In this document: positions 7,691 through 16,862 of the stretch, in pieces
Layout of the letters: the number at the start of each line of letters is the position of its first letter
Position numbering within the stretch: the stretch's first letter is position 1
Assembly (NCBI RefSeq): GCF_041908905.1
Contig: NZ_JAYREK010000004.1
Coordinates: forward strand, 62,001 to 126,000
Direction: 5' to 3'
Origin: Zoogloea sp041908905
GTDB taxonomy: Bacteria > Pseudomonadota > Gammaproteobacteria > Burkholderiales > Rhodocyclaceae
Length of the DNA: 64,000 bases
Program-made: the position numbers and the translations under genes
The notes under the pieces: model-generated
What the model was told of the DNA's origin: nothing
Database searches by the model: none
What the model saw: only the letters and a program-made list of their open reading frames with translations

Positions 7691-8632
7691 TCAGTCCCGG
7701 GAGCTGGTCTTGATCATGTCCGCGTTGGTGAACGTCCAGGTGCGGGTGATCTCGATCACGTCGGTGTCCTTGCGGATCTCCGGCGGGAAGGCGGGGTAGG
7801 GCGCGGCGAGCTGCACGATGCGGCGGGCGGCCTCGTCGAGTACCTTGTGGCCGGAGGAGCGCTGGATCTCGATGCTCAGCACGTTGCCGTCGGCGCCGAT
7901 GGTGACCGACAGCAGCAGGCTGCCATAGAGCTTGCCGCGGGCCGCCTCGGGGTAGTTGAGGGTGCCGACCCGCTCGATCTTCTGGCGCCAGTCTTCGGCG
8001 TACTGGGCGAAGCGGTATTCCTGGGTGCGCGCGCCGATGAACTTCTTGCGCGGCCGCGCGGCGTAGTCGAGGAGGTCCTTGTCGATCTGGGCCTCGATGC
8101 GCGCCACCGCGGCGGCGCTGTCGAGCAGGTCGTAGCCCGAGGCCTGGCGCGGCGCCTCGCTCGGCGTGACCTGCCGGGCGTCGACCGGGATGGGGGTCTT
8201 GCCCTGCCGGGCGGTCATGGCCTGCATCTGCGCGGCCTGGGTCGGCTCGGCGCGGCGCTGGGCCTCGACGAGGCCGTTGCCGAGGCGGGACTGCTCCTGG
8301 GGCGGCAGCGGCGTGGAGAGGGGCGTGTTCTGCTTGTCGTTGGTGCCGCCGCCGTCGAGGTTGGTCTGGGCGAGGAAGTCGGCCTGGTCCGGCCGCTGGG
8401 CGTGGCGGGAGTTGACCAGCACGACCTCCAGGCTCTTGCCCTTGAAGCGCGCGAGGTCGGGCATCGCGAAGTGGATGGAGAGCAGCAGGGCGTGGAGCAG
8501 CAGCGACAGGCCGACCCCCCATTCGAGGGCGTAGCGCGCCGTGGTGCCGGCGAACACCGGCCACTCGGCGCCCGCCCCCCGCCCGGTGAGGGGCATGGGC
8601 TGGACGTGGGGCGGCTTGCGCGGTGCCTGCAT
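7691..8632 (-). CDS. TonB-family energy-transducer-like protein
   Basis: Encodes 313 residues. A short cytoplasmic Pro/Arg-rich N-terminus precedes one membrane helix (about residues 35-57, GVGLSLLLHALLLSIHF). A long polar periplasmic linker rich in Gln and Ala follows. The C-terminal domain (about 215-310) resembles TonB: YPEAARGKLYGSLLLSVTI, DGNVLSIEIQRSSGHKVLDEAA and AAPYPAFPPEI. No ExbB or ExbD gene is adjacent, so its partner receptor and energy source are unknown; it may serve an envelope role rather than siderophore uptake. It sits between the RNB ribonuclease and mtgA on the same strand with 7-18 bp gaps. In many betaproteobacteria aroE lies between this gene and mtgA; it does not here. 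Confidence 0.85.
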   Translation of the reverse strand: MQAPRKPPHVQPMPLTGRGAGAEWPVFAGTTARYALEWGVGLSLLLHALLLSIHFAMPDLARFKGKSLEVVLVNSRHAQRPDQADFLAQTNLDGGGTNDKQNTPLSTPLPPQEQSRLGNGLVEAQRRAEPTQAAQMQAMTARQGKTPIPVDARQVTPSEAPRQASGYDLLDSAAAVARIEAQIDKDLLDYAARPRKKFIGARTQEYRFAQYAEDWRQKIERVGTLNYPEAARGKLYGSLLLSVTIGADGNVLSIEIQRSSGHKVLDEAARRIVQLAAPYPAFPPEIRKDTDVIEITRTWTFTNADMIKTSSRD

Positions 8633-8650
8633 GCTCGGCTTGCCCTGGTC

Positions 8651-10624
8651 TCAGGCGGCCGCCGCCGGCGCGGCCGGGGTGTCGCCGGCGTCCGCCGCCG
8701 CGGCTTCGGCAGGCTCGATGGCAAGGTCGGCGTCGTCGATGTCTTCGAGCACCTCGCCGCTGGCCTCGGCCAGGGTTTCGAGGTAGGTGGCGCGGACGTC
8801 GATGTCCACCAGGTCGGTGCTGTCGATGGCCAGCTGGACGCGGGTGCCCGGCGGCAGGGTGGGCATCGACGGGACCTTGAAGATCAGCGGGATGGCCTCG
8901 AGGCGGACCAGGCTCTCGCGCAGCACGCGGGCACTCATGGCAGGGTGGCCAGCCTGGCGCAGCCAGCGCAGGCACCAGTAGCGTTCCATGCCGCGCTGGA
9001 ATTCGGCATAGGCGGCGTAGGTGAGCTCGAAGTCGCGCATCGCGGCGATCAGGTCGGGCGACTTGGGCGGGAAGGCCGGCGCCTCGCCCTTCACCCAGGC
9101 GATCAGCTGCCACTGGTTGACCAGGTCAACGTAGCGGCGCAGCGGCGAACTGGACCAGGCGTAGCAGTCGACGCCGAGGCCCTCGTGGGGCGCGGCGGCG
9201 GTGGTCATGCGCACTTTGCCGCCGGTCTGGGCCCGGTACAGGGCCGGGATGCCGGCCTCGGCGAGGGCTTTGCCCCAGGTGCTGTTGGCGGCGATCATCA
9301 GCTCGGCCACCAGCTTGTCGAGGGGCGAGCCGCGGGAGCGCCGCCCGATCTCGATGCGGCCGGGGCCGTCGGCGGTGGTCTGGCTCCAGTCGACGCTGAA
9401 GTTGAAGTCGACCTGGTTCTGGTTGGCGGCGGGCTTGCCGCGGCCGGCTTCGAGCACGGTGGCGAGTTCCCACAGCAGGGTGAGCTCGGCCTTCCAGGGG
9501 AAGTCGGGGCCGCCTTCGGCGAGGGTGGTTTCGTTGAAGACCGGCTCGATGTCGTGGTGGCGCAGGTTGGCAACCACCGGCACCCGCTCGACCCGCGAGC
9601 TGTGGCCGGTGACGATGAGGTCGTGGCTGACGTCGAGGTAAAGCGACAGGGCCGGGCAGTCGCGGCCTTCGCCGAGGGTGAAGCGGGCGACGATGTCCTC
9701 CGGGAGCATCGTGATCTTGTTGCCCGGCATGTACACCGTGGACAGGCGCTCGCGGGCAATGGCGTCGAGGGCCGAGTCGCGGCCGAAGCCGATGCCCGGC
9801 GCGGCGATGTGGATGCCGATCCGCCAGCCGGCGTCGGTGGGGGTGATCGAGAAGGCGTCGTCGATCTCGGTGGTGGCGGCGTCGTCGATGGAGAACGCGC
9901 GCACCGCCGCCAGCGGGAGATCCGTGGGCTCGGCGGGCGGCTCGACCGGCGGGAAGCCGGTGCCGGCCGGGAAGTATTCGAACAGGAAGCGGTCGAAGTG
10001 CAGCTCGTGGGTGGAGCCCAGCGCGCCGCAGTCGAGGAACAGGTGGGCGGCCGACTTGCCGCTCTCGGCGCAGGCGGCTTCGAGGGCCTTGGTCTCGAGA
10101 CGGTTGCGGTCGGGCTTGTAGAGCAGCTGGCGCAGCAGCGGGCGGAGCTCTTCGGGCAGCGTGCCGGCGAGCAGCTCGTCGCGCATGCGCTCGATGGCGG
10201 CGGCCTGTTGTTTTTTCTTCTCGAGGCCGGCGAGGGCTGCCTGCAGGATCTCGGCGGGGGCCTTGCGGAAGCGGCCGCGGCCCTTGCGGTGGAAATAGAT
10301 CGGCGCGGCGTGGAGGCGCAGCAGCACCGCGGCCGATTCGACCGGGCTCGGTTCGTGGCCGAAATATTCGCGGGCGAAGTCGCTGAAGGCGAACTCGTCG
10401 TCGCCGCAGACTTCCCACAGGAACTCGGTCTCGAGGCCCTCGGCCTCGGCTTCGGCGCGCAGCAGCAGGTCGCCCGCGGACGGCTGGGCGAAGCGCATCA
10501 GGACGTGGTTGCTCTTCAGTTTGAGGCGCTTGCCGTGGGGCGTTTCCACCTGCAGGGAGGCGTCGTTGTCGGTCAGGATGGTGCCGGTCTTGAAGGCACC
10601 ATCCTCTTCGAAGAGCAGATTCAT
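8651..10624 (-). CDS. RNB-domain (RNase II family) exoribonuclease
   Basis: A 657-residue predicted 3'-5' exoribonuclease. The RNB catalytic core (about residues 245-560) shows AFSIDDAATTEIDDAFSI with the metal-binding aspartates, the MPGNKITMLPEDI segment, and the C-terminal core motif SSPLRRYVDLVNQW. The N-terminal 230 residues are atypical of E. coli Rnb or Rnr and lack an obvious pair of cold-shock domains. The C-terminus after about 630 is an acidic, alanine-rich tail. Its RNA targets are unknown. This form is conserved in betaproteobacteria next to the TonB-like gene and mtgA. It begins a leftward three-gene set. Confidence 0.88.
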   Translation of the reverse strand: MNLLFEEDGAFKTGTILTDNDASLQVETPHGKRLKLKSNHVLMRFAQPSAGDLLLRAEAEAEGLETEFLWEVCGDDEFAFSDFAREYFGHEPSPVESAAVLLRLHAAPIYFHRKGRGRFRKAPAEILQAALAGLEKKKQQAAAIERMRDELLAGTLPEELRPLLRQLLYKPDRNRLETKALEAACAESGKSAAHLFLDCGALGSTHELHFDRFLFEYFPAGTGFPPVEPPAEPTDLPLAAVRAFSIDDAATTEIDDAFSITPTDAGWRIGIHIAAPGIGFGRDSALDAIARERLSTVYMPGNKITMLPEDIVARFTLGEGRDCPALSLYLDVSHDLIVTGHSSRVERVPVVANLRHHDIEPVFNETTLAEGGPDFPWKAELTLLWELATVLEAGRGKPAANQNQVDFNFSVDWSQTTADGPGRIEIGRRSRGSPLDKLVAELMIAANSTWGKALAEAGIPALYRAQTGGKVRMTTAAAPHEGLGVDCYAWSSSPLRRYVDLVNQWQLIAWVKGEAPAFPPKSPDLIAAMRDFELTYAAYAEFQRGMERYWCLRWLRQAGHPAMSARVLRESLVRLEAIPLIFKVPSMPTLPPGTRVQLAIDSTDLVDIDVRATYLETLAEASGEVLEDIDDADLAIEPAEAAAADAGDTPAAPAAAA

Positions 10625-10702
10625 GGGGTGGCCAGGCTGGAAAACATTTAATTATAGCCAAGCCGGCGGCCGGCCCGCAGTAATGCGATGTGCCGGACCG
10701 CC

Positions 10703-13700
10703 TCAGGCGGGCCCGTGTTCGACGAAGCCGCGGATCAGATCGAGCAGGGTGTCTTCGTCGTAGGGCTTGCCCAGGTAGTGGTTGACGCCGATCTCCTCGG
10801 CATAGCGCTTGTGCTTGTCGGCGGTGCGCGAGGTGATCATGATGATCGGCACGGCCTTCAGGCGCAGGTCGGCGCGGACGTTGCGCGTCAGGTCGAAGCC
10901 GTCCATGCGCGGCATCTCGATGTCGGCGATGATCACGTCGGGCCGCAGGCTGAGCAGCTGTTCGAGGGCGTCCACGCCGTCCTTGGCGGTGACCACGCGG
11001 TAGCCCTCGCGTTCGAGGAGGCGGCCGGTGATCTTGCGCACGGTGAGCGAGTCGTCGACCACCATCACGGTGGGCTGGCTCGGCGCCGAGGCGGCCAGCG
11101 GCGCGACCGGGCCGTCGTCGGCCGCGGCCGGCGTGCGGCCGGCCAGGGCCACCGGGTTGAGGATCAGCACGATCTCGCCGTCGCCGAGCACGGTGGCGCC
11201 CGAGAAGCCGACCATCCGGGCGTACTGCGGGCCGGCGTTCTTGACGACGATTTCCTGGTTGCCGCGCAGGGTGTCCACGTGGAGGGCCAGGGTCTCGCTG
11301 CCGGCGCGCAGCAGCAGCACCCAGTTGAAGCGGTCGGCCTGGGGTTGGGACTCGAAGTCGCCCAGCAGGCGCGGCAGGTAGCGGTAGCTGAAGTGCTCGC
11401 CCAGCCACTCGGTGCCCTTGTTGTTGCGGATCTCGTCGAGGGCCGAGGCCTTGAGCTCCAGCACCTGGGCGACCATCGACGAGGGGATCGCCAGGGTGCG
11501 CTCGCCGGCGCGCACCAGCAGGGCCTGGGTGACCGCCAGGGTGAGCGGCAGGTTGATCCGGAAGGTGGTGCCTTGGCCGGGGTCGGTGGCCACGCTGATG
11601 CGGCCGCCGACGGCGGCGGTCTCGCTCTTCACCACGTCCATGCCGACGCCGCGGCCGGCCAGGCTGGAGAGGCTGGCGGTGCTGAAGCCGGGCACGAAGA
11701 TGAGGTTGGTGAGGCGCTTGTTGTCGGCGTCTTCGGTGGCGCCGAGCAGGCCGTTGGCGATGGCCTGGGCGCGGATGCGGGCGAAGTCGAGGCCGGCGCC
11801 GTCGTCGCGGAACTCGATCACGACGTCGCTGCCCTCGTGGGTGACCTTGAGGGTGATCTGGCCGATCTCGGGCTTGCCGGCGGCGCGACGCACCTCCGGC
11901 GGCTCGATGCCGTGGGCGACGGCGTTGCGCACCAGGTGGCCGAGGGGCGCGGTCATCGCCTCGAGCACGCTGCGGTCGATTTCGATCTGGCCGCCGATGA
12001 TGTCGAGGTTGGCGCGGCGGCCGAGTTCCTTGGCGGTCTGGCGGACCAGGCGGTAGAGACGCTCGGCGAGGCTGTCGAAGGGCACCATGCGCACGTGCAT
12101 CAGCGACTGCTGGAGCTCCCGCGTCATGCGCGACTGGGCGTGGAGCGCCACTTCGGCGCCGTCGAGGTTCTTGAGCAGATTCTGCTGCACCGTGGTGACG
12201 TCGCCGACGCTCTCGGCCATCATCCGGGTGAGTTCCTGGAGGCGCGTGTAGCGGTCCATTTCCAGGGGGTCGAACTCGGTGTGCTGGGTCTCGACCTGGG
12301 ACAGGCGCGACTGCATCTGGGTGTCGGCCTGGATCTCGACCTCGCGCAGCTGGTTGCGCAGCCGGATGACGTTTTCGGTGAGGTCGAGCAGGGAGCGGCG
12401 CAGGGTGCGCAGCTCGCCCTCGATGCGGGTGCGGGCGATGCTGATCTCGCCGGCCTCGTTGACGAACTGGTCGATGCGGCTCGATTCGACCCGCAGCTGG
12501 GTGCGGGCGGCCTGGGCGGCGATGTCGCCGGGCTGGGCCGGGGCGACGGCGTCGACCTGGATCGCCGCCGTCTCGGCGCTGCTGGCGGCGGCCTCGACGG
12601 GCTCGGCGGGCTGGGCCGCCTGGGGGTTGGCCAGGTTGTCGAGGGTTTGGCGGGTCTGGTCGAGGGCGGTCTCGAGCTCGTCGATGATCTCGAGGCCGCC
12701 GTCCTCCTGGTGGCGGGCCCGGTCGAGGCGGGTTTCGAGGTCGTGGATGCTCTGGCCGAGGGTCATCGCGCCGACCATCCGCGCGCTGCCCTTGAGGGTG
12801 TGCAGCAGGCGGGCGACGACGGCGGGGTGGGACGGCTCGTCGGGGCTGGTGCGCCAGCTGTGCAGCGTGGCACCGAGCTGGTCGAGGAGTTCGCTGCCTT
12901 CGTCGAGGAAGATCGGCAGCAGGTCGGCGTCGAGTTCGTCGCGCAGCAGGGGCGCGGTGGGCGCCGGTGCGGGCTCGGGGCCGCGGGGCGCGGCGGCGGC
13001 GGGTGTGCTGCCGGACGCGAGGGCCGGGGGGCCGGCCTGGATGTCGTCCAGGCTGGCGACGAGCTCGGGCTCCGGCGGCGGCAGCTGGCGGGCGCCGAGT
13101 TGCACCAGCATGCCTTCGAGGGCGGTGGCGGCGGCGTTGAGCCGGGCGGCTTCGTCGGGGGTGGGGGCCTGGTCGTGGTCGGCCAGGCGCTGCTGGGCGA
13201 GTTCGAGGGCCTTGGCGAGCTTCTGGGGCGCCTCGAAGCGGGCGGTGCCGGAGATGCCGGCCAGGGTGTGGGCGGCGCGGATCGCGGCGGTGACCGGCAG
13301 CAGGCCGGTATTCACCGCCAGGCGGGCGAGCTCCTGGCGCAGGGTGGCGACGTGCTGGCGGGCTTCGACCAGGTAGAGGTCGAACAGCGGCCGGGACAGG
13401 GTGACGTTGCCGAGGCGGACCTCGTCGGGGCCGACGTCGGTGGTCTCGGGCTCCGGTTCGGCGGCGGGTTCGGGCGTTGCGGGTGCTTCGGCGACGGGCT
13501 CTTCGGGCTCGGGTTCGACCGGCTCGGGCTCGGCGACGGCCTGGGCTTCGAGGTCGGCTGCGAAGGGCTCGGAGGGCTCGAATGCGTCCTGAACCGGGGC
13601 GACAGGTTCGGCTTCGAAGGCGTCGACCGCTTCAAAGGCTTCGATCTGCTCGGCCGGTTCGGCGGCGAAGGTGGTTTCTTCCGCCGTGTCGAGGGCGTCC

Positions 13701-16700
13701 AGGGCCTGGTCGACGGTGAGGATGCCTTCGGGCAGCAGGGGCGGCTCGAGGCTTTCGGTATGGCCGGCCTCCAGCAGGGCCGGCACGCCGGCGTCGTCGA
13801 AGGCAAAGTCGAGATCGATCGAGGTCTCGGTGAGCGGCAGTTCGGCCGGTGCCGGCGGCTCCGCGGCGGCGGGTTCGGCTTCTGCGGGCAGGGGGTAGTC
13901 CCCGCGGTCGAAGTCGAAATCGAGGGAGGTCTCGGCGAGCGGGGGCTCGGCGGGCGTGGCTTCGAGCGGCGGGAAGACGTCGAGGTCGTCGCCGTGGTTG
14001 AAGTCGATGTCGAGGGCGGTTTCGGTGGGCACCGGCTCGGCGGGTGCCGCCGGACTGTCGAGGCCGAAATCGAAATCGAGGGCTGCGTCGGCCGCCGCGG
14101 GTTCGGACGCCATGCCGGGGAGGTCGACGCTCAGGTCGGCGGCGGGCTGGGCGAGCGGGGGCGGGGCGGGCTCGATGGTGGGCTCGTGCGCGACCTCCGG
14201 CGTCTCGAGCTCGAGATCGGGCAGGTCGGGGAAGGGGGACGGGGCGGCCGGGGTGGGTTCGGCGGCCTCGAAGGCTTCGAACTCGGTGGTTTCGGGTTCG
14301 GGCAGGTCGAAGTCGGCTGCGCCTTCGAGGGCGCCGAAGCTGAAGTCCGACATGACCTGGGTGGCTGCCATGTCCGGCGGAACGGCCGGCGCGGGGGCCG
14401 GTGCGACGGGGGCCGAGAGGGCCGCGGGCCGGGCGGCGGGCGGCGTGGGCGCCTCGACCGGTGCACTTTCACCGGTGCTGCGCAGGCGTTCGGCCGTCGC
14501 GAGCAGCGGGGTGACGTCCTGGTGGATGCCGGCTCCGGCCTTGATCTGGGCGATCCACGCGGAGAAGCTGGCGTGGGCGTCGCGGATGAGCTGGAGCAGT
14601 GCGTCGTCGACGGGGAGTTCGAGGCGCAGCCAGTGGTTGAGGGTCTGCTCCATGCCCCAGGCGGCTTCGCCGAAGTCCCGCAGCCCGACCATGCGGCTGC
14701 TGCCCTTGAGGGTGTGGAAGCTGCGCCGGATGGTGGTGAGCACCTCGACGTCGTGGGGGTTCCGGACCAGTTCGGCGAGCCGGGCGGCGATGGTCTCGCG
14801 CACATCGGCGGCTTCTTCGAGGAAGATTTCCAGCAGCTCGGCGTCGAGTTCCTCTTCGCTGGCGTCGAGGAGGCGGGTGGCCTGGGCGGACAGGGCCGGC
14901 GCGGCCGGCGTCTGGGGCAGCGGGGGGGCCTCGGTGAACAGCGCGCCGGCGTCGAGGAGGGTGAGGGCCTGGCGGGCCTGCTTCTCGAGTTCGAGGTCGG
15001 CGGTCAGGGAGGCGTCCTGGCGCAGGCTTTCGAGGTTGAGCTGGAGTTCGGTGCGCAGACCGACATCGTCCGGGTTGTCCTTGAGGGCGGCGGCGAGGGC
15101 GGCGGTTTCGCGCTTCTGCTGGGCGACCTCGGCCTCGATGCTGTCGACGGCCGGGGCCTTGCCGGCGTCCGGGTGCAGGATGCGTTCGAGGTCGGCCGGG
15201 CCGTGCTGCAGGGCCTCGATGTACACGCCGAGGGCCGACAGGCGGTGGGCGATTTCCTCGAAGGCGTCGGTGCCGGGCTCGGTGTCCTGGGCGGACAGCG
15301 TGGCGATGCGGGCGGCGGCGTCCTGAACCAGGCGCATCGCGGCGTCCTCGTTCATCACCGAGAGGGCGCCCTCGACCTGCTTGAGGGGGGCGCGGACCGC
15401 GGCCAGGGCGTCGGCCTGGGTGGGGGTACGGAAGAAGCGGTCGAGGCTTTGTTCGACCTCGGCCAGGCTGGTCTGGATCTCGTGGACCAGCTGGCGGTTG
15501 ACCTGGCGGCTCTGGGCGTCGTGCTCGACGATGGTGAGGGGGCTCAGGCGCTCGCCCCGCTGGTGGGCGCGGAGCCGGTCGAGCAGGGTGCCGATCTGGC
15601 CGTCCTCGCTGAGGTCGGGCCGGGCGTGGGCGTCGAGGCGGGTGTCGAGCAGCAGCATCGTCGTCGCCACGTCCATCGACAGCGCATCGGTGAGGCGGAG
15701 CGGGTCCTGGCGCAGCCAGCGGGCGAGGTCGCCGAGGGCCGCGGCGATCTCGGCGACTTCGGGCTGGTCGAGGGCGCGGGCCTGGTCGATGATGGAGGCG
15801 ATGGCGTCCTGGAAGCGCGGGAGGCCGACGGCGCCACCGCGGGAGAACTGGTCCCAGGCTTCCCGGGCGGCGGCGAGTTCGTCACGCAGCTTGCGCAGGA
15901 CCGGGCCGAGGGGCATGTCGCTGATGCCGTGCCGGCCGCTGGGGATCAGGTCACTGAGCTTGTAGGCGTTGCGGACGGCCTGGATGGTCGGGGAGTCGGC
16001 GGCGGCGATCGCCACGTGGTAGAGCACGTCGCGCATCAGGCGCTCGGCGACGATGGCCGAGCCTTCCATGAAGCGGCGCATCTGGCCGTCGATGCGGCCG
16101 CACAGCCGCTTGGCGGCGGCGTCGCTGGCGATGGCCTGCTGGCCGAGGGCCTCGAAGAAGGCGGTGACCGCGAACCAGAAGGCCCGCGAGGCGGGAATGG
16201 CCTGCAGGCTCTCGATGCCGGCGACGGCCTCGCGCATCTCCTGCGGGCCGGAGGGGTCGTCGCCGTTGCGGAACCACTTGAGCAGGCCCCGCTCGAAGCG
16301 CCCCCGCAGGTTGCGCAGGCGCTTCGGGTCGTTGCTGGTGTCGGCCGGCTGGCTGAAGGCCGGGCGCTGGGAAAGGTCGGGGAAGAACAGCTCGCCGGCG
16401 GTGGGCGCTTCGAGCCCCCGGGCAGCGGTGAGCTCGCAATACAGGGAGAACAGGCGCAGGGCCTGGTCGGGCTGGCCGCGGGTGAGTTCGTCCAGGTAGT
16501 TGCCGATGGCCGCGATGCAGCGGCTGGCCAGGCGACGCAGGTCGGGCGTCGCGGGGATCTGTTCGCCCGCCATTTCGCCGAGCAGGCGGTCGAGCTGCTC
16601 GGAGAACTGGGTCAGGCCGTCCAGGCCGACGATGGAGAGGGCGCCGTGGGCCTGGTGCAGGTGGGTCTGGGCAAACTTGATCTTGCTGGCGCTGTCCGGG

Positions 16701-16807
16701 GCCGACCCGGCCTCGGCGAGCGCGGAGTTCGCTCGTTCGAGGGCCAGGTCGATTTCGCCTTTGACCCAGGTCAGCGGACCGAGGTCGAGTTCGTGTGCGG
16801 GGCTCAT
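10703..16807 (-). CDS. pilL: PilL/ChpA hybrid chemotaxis kinase for type IV pili
   Basis: A giant 2034-residue CheA-type histidine kinase of the Pil-Chp system that controls type IV pilus extension and retraction. HPt domains carry candidate phospho-acceptor histidines at H698 (HTLKG), H1180 (HTLAG) and H1336 (HTLKG). An N-terminal HPt-like segment has H51 in HQAHG, with the usual lysine replaced. Between about 760 and 1130 lies a long Pro/Ala/Glu-rich linker with repeated acidic DFDF/FNHGD-like pieces. Dimerisation and ATPase domains follow, with the N-box asparagine at N1628, then a CheW-like domain (about 1790-1895) and a receiver (1911-2034) with phospho-acceptor D1962. It is the last gene of the pilGHIJ-pilL run, 55 bp after pilJ. 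P. aeruginosa ChpA (about 2470 residues) has more HPt domains. Confidence 0.95.
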   Translation of the reverse strand: MSPAHELDLGPLTWVKGEIDLALERANSALAEAGSAPDSASKIKFAQTHLHQAHGALSIVGLDGLTQFSEQLDRLLGEMAGEQIPATPDLRRLASRCIAAIGNYLDELTRGQPDQALRLFSLYCELTAARGLEAPTAGELFFPDLSQRPAFSQPADTSNDPKRLRNLRGRFERGLLKWFRNGDDPSGPQEMREAVAGIESLQAIPASRAFWFAVTAFFEALGQQAIASDAAAKRLCGRIDGQMRRFMEGSAIVAERLMRDVLYHVAIAAADSPTIQAVRNAYKLSDLIPSGRHGISDMPLGPVLRKLRDELAAAREAWDQFSRGGAVGLPRFQDAIASIIDQARALDQPEVAEIAAALGDLARWLRQDPLRLTDALSMDVATTMLLLDTRLDAHARPDLSEDGQIGTLLDRLRAHQRGERLSPLTIVEHDAQSRQVNRQLVHEIQTSLAEVEQSLDRFFRTPTQADALAAVRAPLKQVEGALSVMNEDAAMRLVQDAAARIATLSAQDTEPGTDAFEEIAHRLSALGVYIEALQHGPADLERILHPDAGKAPAVDSIEAEVAQQKRETAALAAALKDNPDDVGLRTELQLNLESLRQDASLTADLELEKQARQALTLLDAGALFTEAPPLPQTPAAPALSAQATRLLDASEEELDAELLEIFLEEAADVRETIAARLAELVRNPHDVEVLTTIRRSFHTLKGSSRMVGLRDFGEAAWGMEQTLNHWLRLELPVDDALLQLIRDAHASFSAWIAQIKAGAGIHQDVTPLLATAERLRSTGESAPVEAPTPPAARPAALSAPVAPAPAPAVPPDMAATQVMSDFSFGALEGAADFDLPEPETTEFEAFEAAEPTPAAPSPFPDLPDLELETPEVAHEPTIEPAPPPLAQPAADLSVDLPGMASEPAAADAALDFDFGLDSPAAPAEPVPTETALDIDFNHGDDLDVFPPLEATPAEPPLAETSLDFDFDRGDYPLPAEAEPAAAEPPAPAELPLTETSIDLDFAFDDAGVPALLEAGHTESLEPPLLPEGILTVDQALDALDTAEETTFAAEPAEQIEAFEAVDAFEAEPVAPVQDAFEPSEPFAADLEAQAVAEPEPVEPEPEEPVAEAPATPEPAAEPEPETTDVGPDEVRLGNVTLSRPLFDLYLVEARQHVATLRQELARLAVNTGLLPVTAAIRAAHTLAGISGTARFEAPQKLAKALELAQQRLADHDQAPTPDEAARLNAAATALEGMLVQLGARQLPPPEPELVASLDDIQAGPPALASGSTPAAAAPRGPEPAPAPTAPLLRDELDADLLPIFLDEGSELLDQLGATLHSWRTSPDEPSHPAVVARLLHTLKGSARMVGAMTLGQSIHDLETRLDRARHQEDGGLEIIDELETALDQTRQTLDNLANPQAAQPAEPVEAAASSAETAAIQVDAVAPAQPGDIAAQAARTQLRVESSRIDQFVNEAGEISIARTRIEGELRTLRRSLLDLTENVIRLRNQLREVEIQADTQMQSRLSQVETQHTEFDPLEMDRYTRLQELTRMMAESVGDVTTVQQNLLKNLDGAEVALHAQSRMTRELQQSLMHVRMVPFDSLAERLYRLVRQTAKELGRRANLDIIGGQIEIDRSVLEAMTAPLGHLVRNAVAHGIEPPEVRRAAGKPEIGQITLKVTHEGSDVVIEFRDDGAGLDFARIRAQAIANGLLGATEDADNKRLTNLIFVPGFSTASLSSLAGRGVGMDVVKSETAAVGGRISVATDPGQGTTFRINLPLTLAVTQALLVRAGERTLAIPSSMVAQVLELKASALDEIRNNKGTEWLGEHFSYRYLPRLLGDFESQPQADRFNWVLLLRAGSETLALHVDTLRGNQEIVVKNAGPQYARMVGFSGATVLGDGEIVLILNPVALAGRTPAAADDGPVAPLAASAPSQPTVMVVDDSLTVRKITGRLLEREGYRVVTAKDGVDALEQLLSLRPDVIIADIEMPRMDGFDLTRNVRADLRLKAVPIIMITSRTADKHKRYAEEIGVNHYLGKPYDEDTLLDLIRGFVEHGPA

Positions 16808-16862
16808 CGATGCTTTTCGGTCGGAATCCGTTCCAGGTCTGGGGGCTTGGCGGTCTGCGGGA

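Noticed and set aside
7682..10651. 989-codon plus-strand open frame opposite the TonB-like and RNB genes
   Set aside because: Spans two convincing genes on the other strand and has shadow composition.
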